NCBI GenBank assembly: GCA_900540865.1
Contig: UQHH01000015.1
Location: forward strand, 1 to 45,604
Reading direction: 5' to 3'
DNA: 45,604 nt
Source: an uncultured Oscillospiraceae bacterium
GTDB taxonomy: Bacteria; Bacillota; Clostridia; Oscillospirales; Acutalibacteraceae
In this document: positions 16,034 through 24,757 of the stretch, in pieces
Layout: each line of letters opens with the position of its first letter
How positions within the stretch are numbered: position 1 is the stretch's first letter
Position numbers and translations under genes: made by a program
The notes under the pieces: generated by a model
What the model saw: the letters and a program-made list of their open reading frames with translations, nothing else
Database searches by the model: none
Told to the model about the DNA's origin: nothing

Positions 16034-17503
16034 ATGTCTTTAATCAATGTATCGAACCTAACCTTTGCCTATGACGGCAGCTACGACAATATTTTCGAGG
16101 AGGTATCCTTCCAAATCGACACCGCATGGAGGCTCGGCTTTACCGGGCGCAACGGGCGCGGTAAAACCATCTTTTTAAAGCTCCTGCTCGGGCAGTACGA
16201 ATACAGCGGGACAATTTCATCCAGTGTATCGTTTGAGTATTTCCCCTATGAGGTTCCCGACCCTTCACTTTTCACCTGCGACATTATCGATACCATCCAT
16301 CCGGACTGTATGCAGTGGGAGCTGCTGCGCGAGCTTTCGCGCCTGGAGCTGGACGAGGACATGCTCTACCGCCCGTTTGAGACGCTTTCAAACGGCGAGC
16401 GGACAAAGGTACTGCTGGCGGCGCTTTTTCTCAGGGAAAACAGTTTTTTACTCATCGACGAGCCGACAAACCACCTCGATTTGCGCGCCCGGACGCTTGT
16501 TGGCGACTACCTGCGCACAAAGAGCGGGTATCTGCTCGTTTCGCACGACAGGGCGTTTCTTGACCGGTGTATCGACCACATCCTTTCCATCAACAAAATG
16601 AACATTGAAATACAAAAGGGCAATTTTTCCACATGGCTTGAAAACAAGCAGCGGCAGGATGAATTTGAGCTTGCAAAAAACGAAAAGCTCAAAAAAGACA
16701 TCAGGCGGCTGGAGCAGGCGGCAAAACGTGCGGGCGCTTGGTCCGAAAAGGTAGAGAAAAGCAAGTACGGGGACGATTTATATGACAAGGGGCATATCGG
16801 CCATATGGCCGCAAAAATGATGAAGCGCTCCAAAACAATCGAGGCCAGGCGGCAAAACGCAATGGAGGAGAAATCGGGTCTGCTTAAAAACATGGAAACA
16901 GCGGACGCCCTAAAAATTACACCGCTCCCCTTTCACAGCAGCCGTCTGCTATCCTTTAGCGGCGTTTCCATTGCCTACGGGGAGAAGCAGGTATGCAAGG
17001 ACATCAGCTTTAAGCTGAGCAGGGGCGAACGCGTCGCGGTCACCGGCAGAAACGGCGCGGGCAAGTCGAGCATATTGAAGCTCGCCGCCGGCTTTGACGT
17101 TGTGTACACCGGAGTTTTAGAACGGCCGCAGAGATTGCTTGTCTCTTACGTGGCGCAGGATACCTCGTTTCTAAGCGGAAGCCTTGACGATTACGCGCGG
17201 GAGCAGGCAATCGACGAAAGCCTGTTTAAGACAATCCTACGCAAGCTCGATTTTACACGCGTACAGTTTGAAAAGGATATGCGGGCGTACAGCGGCGGCC
17301 AGAAGAAAAAGGTGCTGTTAGCCGCGAGCCTATGCAGGCGCGCGCACCTGTATATCTGGGACGAGCCGTTAAATTTTATCGACGTGTTTTCCCGTATGCA
17401 GGTGGAACAGCTGCTCTTGACGTGCGATGCGTCCATGCTTTTTGTCGAGCACGACCAGGCGTTTACAAAAAAAATCGCGACAAAGCAAATCTGTTTACCG
17501 TAA
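16034..17503 (+). CDS. ABC-F ribosomal protection protein (Lsa-like)
   Basis: This is a soluble twin-ATPase ABC-F protein predicted to bind the ribosomal E site and dislodge antibiotics such as lincosamides, streptogramin A and pleuromutilins. It has 489 residues from ATG 16034, preceded by AGGAGG at 16018-16023. The first ABC domain has Walker A GRNGRGKT (38-45), signature LSNGERTKVLL and Walker B FLLIDEPTNHLDL. The linker is charged and helical (FELAKNEKLKKDIRRLEQ). The second has GRNGAGKS, YSGGQKKKVLLAASL and LYIWDEPLNFIDV. The linker and motifs resemble the Lsa group by recollection, not by alignment. No transmembrane segment is present. The leader attenuator supports an antibiotic-inducible resistance role. 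Confidence 0.88.
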   Translation: MSLINVSNLTFAYDGSYDNIFEEVSFQIDTAWRLGFTGRNGRGKTIFLKLLLGQYEYSGTISSSVSFEYFPYEVPDPSLFTCDIIDTIHPDCMQWELLRELSRLELDEDMLYRPFETLSNGERTKVLLAALFLRENSFLLIDEPTNHLDLRARTLVGDYLRTKSGYLLVSHDRAFLDRCIDHILSINKMNIEIQKGNFSTWLENKQRQDEFELAKNEKLKKDIRRLEQAAKRAGAWSEKVEKSKYGDDLYDKGHIGHMAAKMMKRSKTIEARRQNAMEEKSGLLKNMETADALKITPLPFHSSRLLSFSGVSIAYGEKQVCKDISFKLSRGERVAVTGRNGAGKSSILKLAAGFDVVYTGVLERPQRLLVSYVAQDTSFLSGSLDDYAREQAIDESLFKTILRKLDFTRVQFEKDMRAYSGGQKKKVLLAASLCRRAHLYIWDEPLNFIDVFSRMQVEQLLLTCDASMLFVEHDQAFTKKIATKQICLP

Positions 17504-17513
17504 TCGCAAAAAA

Positions 17514-17539
17514 GAGGGACAGCCTTTTGGCTGTCCCTC
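17514..17539. terminator. Bidirectional terminator between ABC-F and asparaginase
   Basis: A perfect 11-bp stem (17514-17524 with 17529-17539) with a TTTT loop has a T-rich flank on the + side and a run of A on the left, giving a T-run on the - strand. It serves the two convergent genes. Confidence 0.9.
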
Positions 17540-17547
17540 TTTCCTTT

Positions 17548-18570
17548 TTATTTCCCATTATCTTTTAAGGCTTCAAAGTAAAGCGTTTTTTCCATAAGCG
17601 TTCTGTCCCCAGCGTTAACCGCGAGGCAGAGCTTTGCATACGCCGCCTCAGGCGAAATGTTGACGAGCGGTTTTACATCATGTGCAAGCAGCTCCTTTGC
17701 CGTCGCGTAGTTTGTTTCAAGGCCCGCTTCCTTAAACGACGCGGCATAAACCGGTATATTTTTTTCGCGGCACCTTTTGATAAAGTCGATGGCATTGCCT
17801 TCCCCCTGCGCGGTACAGGCGGTCGCGCTGTGGTAAAGGTATAATAGAACCGCGCCGTACATTTCCGGTTGAAACGCGGTATAGTCGATTCCCGGGTACT
17901 GGCGGATAAGCAACACCTTCTTTTGCAGCTGAATTTCTTGAAAAAGCTTTTCAAAATTACGGTTTAGCTCCCGTGGGGAAGGGTTTACAGGTGAAAGCGC
18001 GGGAAAGAACACGCCGCGTTCCATCCTGCCGAGCGGCTCACCGCCGAAGGAGGCGTATGCGTCCCGGTACGGGTCGGATTCACACAGGCGCGTCGCAAGG
18101 TAAACCGCTGCTTCCCTTTCCGTATTCTCATAAATTACAAAAACGCCCTTGATTCTGCATTTGATAAAATCAACCGCGCTTTTAAAGTTCCGTAATCCGT
18201 TGCTCCGGCTGTCGGTAAGCGTATAATTTGCCGCCGTCAAAACGATTGGAATAGGTGTATGGCGCATGACCATGCCGACAAGCGCAGCCGTATAGGAGAG
18301 CGTGTCGGAGCCGTGCGTTATAATCATACCGTCGTATTCGGAAAGCGGCAGGGATAAAAGCGTATTGCAAAGGGTGTTCCATTCATCAAACCCGATATTT
18401 TCGCTTAAAACATTGAGCGGCTGAACCGTTTCAAACTGTACGCCTCCGCCGTATTCCCCGCGGTAGTATTCAAGCAGCTGGCAGGAACCGGACTTTAAAA
18501 CGTCGACCGTGCCGCCCTCCTGCGCGCTTCCAATCGTGCCGCCCGTAAAAATGGCAAGAATTTTCTTCAT
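17548..18570 (-). CDS. Asparaginase (L-asparagine amidohydrolase family)
   Basis: It hydrolyses L-asparagine to aspartate and ammonia, and possibly glutamine. At 340 residues it has the family length. Two catalytic threonine motifs are visible: TGGTIGS at the N-terminus and the second loop THGSDTLSYTAAL with its Thr and Asp. No signal peptide is seen, so a cytosolic (type I-like) enzyme is likely. It is a single minus-strand gene with its own terminator. A TATGAT-like -10 box on the minus strand lies about 50 nt upstream of the ATG, with only a weak -35. Confidence 0.9.
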   Translation of the reverse strand: MKKILAIFTGGTIGSAQEGGTVDVLKSGSCQLLEYYRGEYGGGVQFETVQPLNVLSENIGFDEWNTLCNTLLSLPLSEYDGMIITHGSDTLSYTAALVGMVMRHTPIPIVLTAANYTLTDSRSNGLRNFKSAVDFIKCRIKGVFVIYENTEREAAVYLATRLCESDPYRDAYASFGGEPLGRMERGVFFPALSPVNPSPRELNRNFEKLFQEIQLQKKVLLIRQYPGIDYTAFQPEMYGAVLLYLYHSATACTAQGEGNAIDFIKRCREKNIPVYAASFKEAGLETNYATAKELLAHDVKPLVNISPEAAYAKLCLAVNAGDRTLMEKTLYFEALKDNGK

Positions 18571-18701
18571 AGGCTTTCCCCTTATCCTAAATTACTCTGT
18601 ATCTATCATACCCCAATTGTTTTGATAACGTTCCTGTTTCCTGTTAAAAATTCTTCTTTATTGTAGCGCCCGGCTTTTTGTTCGTCAATCCCCGAGCATA
18701 A

Positions 18702-18731
18702 AAAGGCCCCGCGTCAAACCGCGGGACCTTT
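18702..18731 (-). terminator. Terminator of the fru-pts operon
   Basis: A 12-bp stem (18702-18713 with 18720-18731, one G-T pair) is followed on the - strand by a T-run. It is 24 bp past the ptsI stop codon. Confidence 0.88.
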
Positions 18732-18754
18732 GGGTGAGGATTCGGTATTTAAAA

Positions 18755-20458
18755 TCATTTTTTGCTTTCTTTTAAACAGGACAAAACCGCTTCTTCTGTT
18801 TTAAGCTCCATAACCCGCTGCATAAGGGCGTCGGCTTCCTTTTTGCTCCACAGGGAAATTGTTTTTCTTGTGGACAGGACAGCCGTTGGGCTGACGCTGA
18901 ATTCATCCAGCCCAAAGGAAATCAGCAGCGGTATGAGCAGCGCGTCCGCTGCCGCCTCGCCGCACATGCCGACCGGTATTCCCTCCTGCTTGCCGCATTC
19001 GATTATTCTTCTTATTGAACGGAGCACCGCGGGATTATAATGGGAATAGAGGTAAGAAACGCTTGCGTTTCCCCTGTCTACACACATGGTATATTGCGTC
19101 AAGTCGTTTGTGCCGATGCTGAAGAAATCCGCTTCCTTTGCAAGTAAATCCGCGATAATGCTTGAGGCGGTGGTTTCCATCATCACGCCTGTTTTAATGC
19201 CGGGGTCATATTTTTTCTGCTCTGAGTCCAGCTCTTCCATGCACTCTTTTACAAGCGCTTTGACCGCTGTGACCTCTTCCACACAGGTGACGAGCGGAAT
19301 CATAATCCTCACGTCGCCAAAGGCGCTCGCGCGCAGCAGGGCGCGCAGCTGCGGTTTAAATATGTCCGGCCTTTTCAGGCAGAAACGCACGGCGCGGAAG
19401 CCTAAAAACGGGTTTTCCTCCTTTTGCAGGCCGAGGTACGGGATTTCCTTGTCGCCGCCGATGTCGAGCGTCCGGATAATAACCGGCCTGTCCTTCATGA
19501 TAAGCGCGGCCTTTTTGTATGCCTCGAACTGCTCCTCCTCGCTTGGAAGGGAAGCCTTATCCATGAATAAAAATTCCGTACGGAACAGCCCTACGCCTTC
19601 CGCGTCACAGTCGAGCGCCTTCTGCGCGTCCTCGGAACTGCCGATGTTCGCCGCGAGCTCAAAGCGCCTGCCGTCCGCCGTTTTGGTGTCCCTGCCGATA
19701 AACCTGCCGAGCGCTTTGCGCTCCTTGATAAACTCGTCGCGCAGCCTTGTATATTCCGTTACCTGCTCGATTTCCGGGTCGGGGATAACTCCCCCTTCGC
19801 CTCCGTCGATAATGACCGCCTGCTTGTCGGCAAGCGCCCGCACCGCGTTTTCCACGCTGAGCACCGCCGGGATTTCAAGCGCGCGGGCAAGGATTGCGGA
19901 ATGCGATGTTTTGGAGCCCATTTCTGTAACGATGCCGACGACGTTTTCCTTACGGATGCCAGCCGTCATGGAGGGCGTAAGCTCCTTTGTAACGAGCACG
20001 GTGTTCGGCGGCGCGTCGGAAATATCGGTTTCCTCAATTTCAAGCAAAATACGCAGGATTCCGTCTTTGATGTCCCGCACGTCTGCGGCGCGCTGGTTTG
20101 TAAGGTCGTCCTCTGCTGAGGAAAATACATTGATGAACATATCGCAGATGGTTTCCAGCGCGCTTTCGGCGCACTGTCCGCCTTCGATGAGCTTTTCAAT
20201 TTCGCCGGTCATGTACGGGTCCTGTATCATCAGTACATGCCCTCTTAGGATTTCCGCCTCTTTCTCACCGACGTTTCGTTCAATTTTGTCAGCCTTTGCC
20301 TTCGTAGCGGAACAAAAGCTTTCAATTGCTTCGCGCAGGCGTAAAAGCTCCGCCTGTACGTCGTTTACCTGCCTTGGCGTGTAGCTTAAATTATGCTCCC
20401 GGATTAAAAACACCCGGCCAATGCCGATTCCGGGGGACGCGCCAATCCCCTTTAACAT
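18755..20458 (-). CDS. ptsI: PTS enzyme I (phosphoenolpyruvate-protein phosphotransferase)
   Basis: It takes phosphate from PEP and passes it to HPr, the first step of all PTS sugar uptake; it acts in the cytosol as a dimer. The start at 20458 (MLKGIGASPGIGIGRVF) gives 567 residues, the normal length, and has GAGGTGAG 5 nt upstream. A longer frame to 20506 overlaps ptsH. The active-site His186 lies in MGSKTSHSAILARALEIP. The PEP-binding domain shows RTEFLFMD, DIGGDKEIPYLG and the catalytic Cys in VGMCGEAAAD. It is the last gene of the fructose operon, 25 nt after ptsH. Confidence 0.96.
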   Translation of the reverse strand: MLKGIGASPGIGIGRVFLIREHNLSYTPRQVNDVQAELLRLREAIESFCSATKAKADKIERNVGEKEAEILRGHVLMIQDPYMTGEIEKLIEGGQCAESALETICDMFINVFSSAEDDLTNQRAADVRDIKDGILRILLEIEETDISDAPPNTVLVTKELTPSMTAGIRKENVVGIVTEMGSKTSHSAILARALEIPAVLSVENAVRALADKQAVIIDGGEGGVIPDPEIEQVTEYTRLRDEFIKERKALGRFIGRDTKTADGRRFELAANIGSSEDAQKALDCDAEGVGLFRTEFLFMDKASLPSEEEQFEAYKKAALIMKDRPVIIRTLDIGGDKEIPYLGLQKEENPFLGFRAVRFCLKRPDIFKPQLRALLRASAFGDVRIMIPLVTCVEEVTAVKALVKECMEELDSEQKKYDPGIKTGVMMETTASSIIADLLAKEADFFSIGTNDLTQYTMCVDRGNASVSYLYSHYNPAVLRSIRRIIECGKQEGIPVGMCGEAAADALLIPLLISFGLDEFSVSPTAVLSTRKTISLWSKKEADALMQRVMELKTEEAVLSCLKESKK

Positions 20459-20483
20459 AACGCTCACCTCTTTACCTGCCCGT

Positions 20484-20747
20484 TTATTCGCCGAGCCCCG
20501 ATTCAATCAGCTTCACGGCCTCGTCGAGCGCCTGCTGTTCGTCCGCGCCGCTGCATTCGATTTCCACCTCGCTGCCGCATTTGATGCATGCCGCGATAAT
20601 GTTCATCAGGCTTTTTCCGTTGACCTTATTTCCATTGTGGTGAATCCAGACGTCGCTTTGGAACTTGCCCATCGCGTTCGCGAATACGCCCGCCGGGCGC
20701 ATGTGGAAGCCGGAACCGTTCGTCAGCGTAATTTTTTTCGATACCAT
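20484..20747 (-). CDS. ptsH: PTS phosphocarrier protein HPr
   Basis: This 87-residue phosphocarrier accepts phosphate from enzyme I at His15 (in GSGFHMRPAG) and hands it to EII proteins. The regulatory serine region reads VNGKSLMNIIA; Ser is the site phosphorylated by HPr kinase in Firmicutes, linking it to catabolite control. It lies between fruA and ptsI, so the general PTS components are co-regulated with the fructose system here. Confidence 0.95.
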   Translation of the reverse strand: MVSKKITLTNGSGFHMRPAGVFANAMGKFQSDVWIHHNGNKVNGKSLMNIIAACIKCGSEVEIECSGADEQQALDEAVKLIESGLGE

Positions 20748-20785
20748 AATAAAGACTCCTTTGGTTTTAAATTATATTAAAGTGG

Positions 20786-22777
20786 TTAATTTGCCTTTTT
20801 CTGCTTTTTTTCTACTGTGTATTTTGGTTTTTTCAAGATAGCCAGCATAAACATGCCGACGACCGCGCCCACAAGGATTGAGACCGCATACCATCCGATA
20901 TTACCCATAACCGGCAGGACGAAAATTCCGCCGTGCGGGGCCATCAGCGTACAGCCGAACGCCATCGACATGCCGCCCGCGACAGCGGAGCCGACAATGC
21001 ACGCGGGAATGACGCGAAGCGGGTCGGACGCGGCGTAAGGAATTGCGCCCTCCGTAATAAAGCAAAGGCCCATAATATAGTTGACGACGCCCGATTTGCG
21101 CTCGTTTTCTGAAAATCTGTTCTTAAAGAACGTGGTCGCAAGCGCTATGGCAAGCGGGGGAATCATGCCGCCAATCATAACGGCAGCCATGATTTCGTAG
21201 GAGCTGTTGATGGTTGCCTGCGACGCGGCGTCCGCCTGGCCGATGAGCGCCGCCGCCTGTGTAAGCGAGCCGGTGCCGAACAGGTAGGCCGCCTTGTTGA
21301 AGGGTCCGCCCATATCGATTGCCATCATGCCGCCGAGAATACAGCCGAGCAGGATTTTACTGCCGCCGCTCAAGGATGCAAGCAGGTTATTGAGCCCCGT
21401 GTTAATCCAGCCCATAATCGGGTTGACCGCGCACATGACCACGGCGATAATCAAAAGCCCCAAAACCGGGTAAATCAGAACCGGCTTGATGCCCTCGAGC
21501 GCTTTTGGAAGGTGGTCGCATAGCTTACGCAGGCCGAGCATCAGGTAGCCGCCGACAAAGCCCGCGAAAAGCGCGCCGAGAAAGCCGGACGGAATGTCGC
21601 CGCCGGGCGCCATGAAGGTGGAGCCGAGCGCGGCAAGCGAACCGCCGACAAAGCCGACGAGAAGCCCCGGCCTGTCTGCGATACTCATGGCGATATAGCC
21701 CGCAAGAATCGGCAGCATGAAATTGAACGCATAGCCGCCTATCGATTTAAAGAAAGCCGCAACCGGAGTGGTGGAACCGAAATTCGCTCCTGCGGGGGCG
21801 CCCATAATTGTATCGATTAAAAACGCGACCGCAATCAGAATACCGCCGCCGATAACAAACGGGAGCATATGGGAAACGCCGTTCATCAGATGTTTGTAAA
21901 CGGTATGGCCAAAGCCCTCTTTTTCCTCCTTGGAGGACGCCTCTTCCTTTCCGCCTGCCGCGTGATAAACGGGAACGTCTCCGTCGATGATACGCTTAAT
22001 GAGTTCTTCCGGCTTGTGGATACCGTCCGCGACCTTTGTTTTCAAAACTCTTTTGCCGTTGAAGCGGGCCATTTCCACATTTTTGTCAGCCGCGATGATA
22101 ATACCGTCGCATTCGTTGATTTCCTTAGCAGTCAGGATATTTTTCGCGCCGCCGGAGCCGTCCGTTTCCGCCTTTAGTGTAACGCCCAGCTCCTGCGCCT
22201 TTTGTTCGAGCGCCTCCGCCGCCATATAGGTATGCGCAATCCCTGTAGGGCATGCCGTCACCGCGAGCACCCTGTAGCCGCTCTTCACAGGGGCGGGCTG
22301 CGCTTTTGCCTCTTCCCCGAATTTTTCCGTTTCTTTTTTATCGATGACGGAAAGGAACGCTTCCTTCGACTTCGCCGAAAGCAAATTCTTCCTGAAGCCC
22401 TCGTCCATCAGCAGAATGGTCAGGCGTGATAAAACCTCAAGATGTAAATCGCCGTCTGGCGGCGCCGCAATCATAAACACCAGGTTCGACGGCTTGCCGT
22501 CCATCGATTCGTAATCCACGCCGCCCGGCACGGTAATTGCGGCAAGGCCCGGCCGCCTGACCGCTTCGCTCTTTGCGTGCGGGATTGCAATGCCGTCTCC
22601 GATTGCCGTGGTGCCGCCAGCCTCCCTGTCGAGAATGCCCTGCCTGTACTTTTCCGTGTCCTTGATGTTGCCGGCCTTCTCATGTAAAGCTACGAGCAAA
22701 TCGATTGTCTCACGTTTTGAGCTTACCTTTGCATTCAGAACAATTGCTTCTTTTTGCAGTAAATCTGTAATACGCAT
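20786..22777 (-). CDS. fruA: PTS fructose-specific EIIABC component
   Basis: This membrane permease imports fructose while phosphorylating it to fructose 1-phosphate. The 663 residues carry three fused domains: IIA (about 1-150) with phosphorylated His67 in GDGIAIPHAKS, IIB (about 168-270) with Cys176 in AVTACPTGIAHTYMA, and IIC (about 300-655) with about 8-9 membrane helices. The IIA-IIB-IIC order is the common Firmicutes layout. The 1-phosphofructokinase gene lies 16 nt upstream, consistent with fructose 1-phosphate as product. Confidence 0.95.
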   Translation of the reverse strand: MRITDLLQKEAIVLNAKVSSKRETIDLLVALHEKAGNIKDTEKYRQGILDREAGGTTAIGDGIAIPHAKSEAVRRPGLAAITVPGGVDYESMDGKPSNLVFMIAAPPDGDLHLEVLSRLTILLMDEGFRKNLLSAKSKEAFLSVIDKKETEKFGEEAKAQPAPVKSGYRVLAVTACPTGIAHTYMAAEALEQKAQELGVTLKAETDGSGGAKNILTAKEINECDGIIIAADKNVEMARFNGKRVLKTKVADGIHKPEELIKRIIDGDVPVYHAAGGKEEASSKEEKEGFGHTVYKHLMNGVSHMLPFVIGGGILIAVAFLIDTIMGAPAGANFGSTTPVAAFFKSIGGYAFNFMLPILAGYIAMSIADRPGLLVGFVGGSLAALGSTFMAPGGDIPSGFLGALFAGFVGGYLMLGLRKLCDHLPKALEGIKPVLIYPVLGLLIIAVVMCAVNPIMGWINTGLNNLLASLSGGSKILLGCILGGMMAIDMGGPFNKAAYLFGTGSLTQAAALIGQADAASQATINSSYEIMAAVMIGGMIPPLAIALATTFFKNRFSENERKSGVVNYIMGLCFITEGAIPYAASDPLRVIPACIVGSAVAGGMSMAFGCTLMAPHGGIFVLPVMGNIGWYAVSILVGAVVGMFMLAILKKPKYTVEKKQKKAN

Positions 22778-22793
22778 CGGTTTTTCCTCTCCT

Positions 22794-23696
22794 TTACAAT
22801 GTTTTATATACGTTTATAATTTCTTCTTTTGACGCTAACCCAGGCGAAAACGCCGTAGCGCTTCCCGCGGCTGTTCCCGTTTTCAGGGCCGTTTCAAAGT
22901 CCCCGCTTTCCAAATAGCCCGCCAGGAAGCCCGCGACCATGGAATCACCCGCGCCGACGGAATTTATCACCTTTCCGTTTGGAACGCCCATCTTGTGGCA
23001 GCCGCCCCGCTCCGTTACGAGGATTGCACCGGCGCCCGCCATGGATACAAGCACGTTGCGTGCCCCCAGCTCCCTGAGTTTATTAGCATAGAGAATAATT
23101 TCCTCATCGCTTTCAAGCCTTTTTCCAAACATCTCCCCAAGCTCTTTATTGTTGGGCTTAATTAAAAACGGTTTGTACTTGAGCACATTTAAAAGCAAAT
23201 CCTTTGTCGCGTCCACCACGAACAGAACCTCTCTGTCCTGCAGGCGCTTCAGTATTTTCTCGTAAATGTCCTCAGGAAGCGTTTTCGGGATACTCCCCGC
23301 AAGCACGAGTATATCGCCTTTTTCCAAGCGGCTGAGCTTTTCAAAAAGCGCGTCGATGCCTTCCCTGCCGATTTCCGGACCCTGCCCGTTGATTTCCGTT
23401 TCAACGCCCGATTTGATTTTAACGTTGATTCTTGAAAAGCCGGCGGGCAGCCTGATAAAATCGGTCTGGATTCCAAGCCCGCTTACGCCCCGTTCAATCG
23501 CTTCTCCCGTAAACCCCGCGATAAAGCCGAGCGCTTTGTTTTCTACACCGAGGCTCGTCAGGATAGTGGAAACGTTGATTCCCTTGCCGCCGTAATAAAT
23601 TTCTTCCCGCGTGGTCCTGTTCACCTCGCCCGGCAGGAACGAATCCATATGGACAATGTAATCGAGCGCCGGGTTGAACGTTACCGTATAAATCAA
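22794..23696 (-). CDS. fruK: 1-phosphofructokinase
   Basis: It phosphorylates fructose 1-phosphate to fructose 1,6-bisphosphate with ATP, feeding glycolysis. At 300 residues it belongs to the PfkB/ribokinase family: an N-terminal TFNPALDYIVHMDSF, the sugar-binding GGKGINVSTILTSLG, and the C-terminal catalytic GAGDSMVAGFLAGY with the base Asp. It is 3 bp after fruR and 16 bp before fruA, so translation is tightly linked. Confidence 0.95.
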   Translation of the reverse strand: MIYTVTFNPALDYIVHMDSFLPGEVNRTTREEIYYGGKGINVSTILTSLGVENKALGFIAGFTGEAIERGVSGLGIQTDFIRLPAGFSRINVKIKSGVETEINGQGPEIGREGIDALFEKLSRLEKGDILVLAGSIPKTLPEDIYEKILKRLQDREVLFVVDATKDLLLNVLKYKPFLIKPNNKELGEMFGKRLESDEEIILYANKLRELGARNVLVSMAGAGAILVTERGGCHKMGVPNGKVINSVGAGDSMVAGFLAGYLESGDFETALKTGTAAGSATAFSPGLASKEEIINVYKTL

Positions 23697-23699
23697 CTT

Positions 23700-24443
23700 T
23701 TACACCTCCTTTATCACCGCAATGTCATGGTATTTAGTATCGGGAACGCTGTCCGTAACTATACACGCCTGTGATAAATCGGCATAGGTAACAGAAGACA
23801 CCAATCCGAATTTACTGCTGTCCGCAAGCACATAGGAAACAAAGCTTCTTCCCATCGCTTCCGTTTTGATGAGTGCTTCCTCAATATCCGGCGTACTGTA
23901 GCCGGATTCAATAGAAATACCGTTTGTTCCCATAAAGCATTTTGTAAAATTATATTTTTTCAAGTTATTTACCGCCTGTGCGCCGATGACCGCCTCTGTC
24001 GAAAGCTTTAGCTGCCCGCCGATAATAAAGGCGCGCAGGCCGCGGGAAATCAGCTTTTTCGCGTGGACGATACCGTTTGTAACAAAGGTCGCGCGGGTGT
24101 TCGGCAAAAACTCAATCATTTTTTCGGTTGTTGTCCCGGCATCAATAAAAACAAAGTCCTCGTCGTTGACGGTGGAAGCCGCGTACCTGGCAATCCGTTC
24201 CTTCTGCTCCACATAAAGCCTCGATTTCGTGGAAACGTCCTCCTCAAGCGCCGCAAAACTCCGGTCGAGCAGCGTCGCGCCGCCGTGCACCTTTTTGAGC
24301 TTTCCCATTTCGTGCAGGGCGTTCAGGTCGCGCCGGATGGTCGATTCGGAGGTATCGAGCAGCTCAGTCAGCTCCGCGACGGTAACCGCCTTTTTTTCCT
24401 GCAGGATGTTTAAAATTTCAGCAAACCTTTCTTCCGATAACAT
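23700..24443 (-). CDS. fruR: DeoR-family transcriptional repressor of the fructose operon
   Basis: This 247-residue regulator has an N-terminal DeoR helix-turn-helix (about 1-57, with VTVAELTELLDTSESTIRRDLNALHEMGKLKKVHGGA) and a C-terminal sugar-phosphate sensor domain (IDAGTTTEKMIEFLP, GTNGIS, VLADSSKFG). By family it is expected to repress fruRKA until fructose 1-phosphate binds. It is the first gene of the operon, with an AAGGAGGAA site before the ATG and repeated operator-like sequences just upstream of its promoter. Confidence 0.92.
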   Translation of the reverse strand: MLSEERFAEILNILQEKKAVTVAELTELLDTSESTIRRDLNALHEMGKLKKVHGGATLLDRSFAALEEDVSTKSRLYVEQKERIARYAASTVNDEDFVFIDAGTTTEKMIEFLPNTRATFVTNGIVHAKKLISRGLRAFIIGGQLKLSTEAVIGAQAVNNLKKYNFTKCFMGTNGISIESGYSTPDIEEALIKTEAMGRSFVSYVLADSSKFGLVSSVTYADLSQACIVTDSVPDTKYHDIAVIKEV

Positions 24444-24467
24444 GGGCGTTTCCTCCTTGTTGATTGT

Positions 24468-24496
24468 ATCATATCATCATTTTCGGTCAAAGTCAA
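24468..24496 (-). promoter_or_regulatory. Promoter of fruR-fruK-fruA-ptsH-ptsI
   Basis: On the minus strand TTGACT (24491-24496) and TATGAT (24468-24473) are 17 bp apart, about 25 nt before the fruR start codon. Confidence 0.85.
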
Positions 24497-24505
24497 GCGA
24501 TTTCT

Positions 24506-24533
24506 TTCAAAATAAATCAAAAACATTCAAAAT
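24506..24533 (-). promoter_or_regulatory. Probable FruR operator with direct repeats
   Basis: TTCAAAAT occurs at 24506-24513 and again at 24526-24533, exactly 20 bp apart (about two helical turns), in a wider repeated TCAAAATNAATNAAA context. It sits just upstream of the -35 box. Direct AT-rich repeats of this kind are usual for DeoR-type regulators. Confidence 0.6.
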
Positions 24534-24757
24534 CAATTAAATTGCTTTTTTACACAAAAACATTAAGCTATTCATGCATTATGTTATGATAAAATTAAAG
24601 AAAGGCAGGTGTTGAAATGATTTAATAAAGGTTTGATATGATATTTATAACTTTTATCAGCGGCTTTTCCATAAAACATACGGTTGCTATAACGCATGCA
24701 ATTGAAGTTTTGTGGAATCAATTAGTAAAGCAAAAACGTGACAGAGGAGGATTCAAC

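Noticed and set aside
19086..20384. 432-codon plus-strand frame opposite ptsI
   Set aside because: ptsI motifs are unmistakable; the opposite frame is Ser-rich with no ribosome binding site or domain.
24617..24625. Two-codon frame (ATG ATT TAA) before the subtilase gene
   Set aside because: It has an AGGCAGGTG-like site, but nothing downstream resembles an attenuator; too short to support as a leader peptide.
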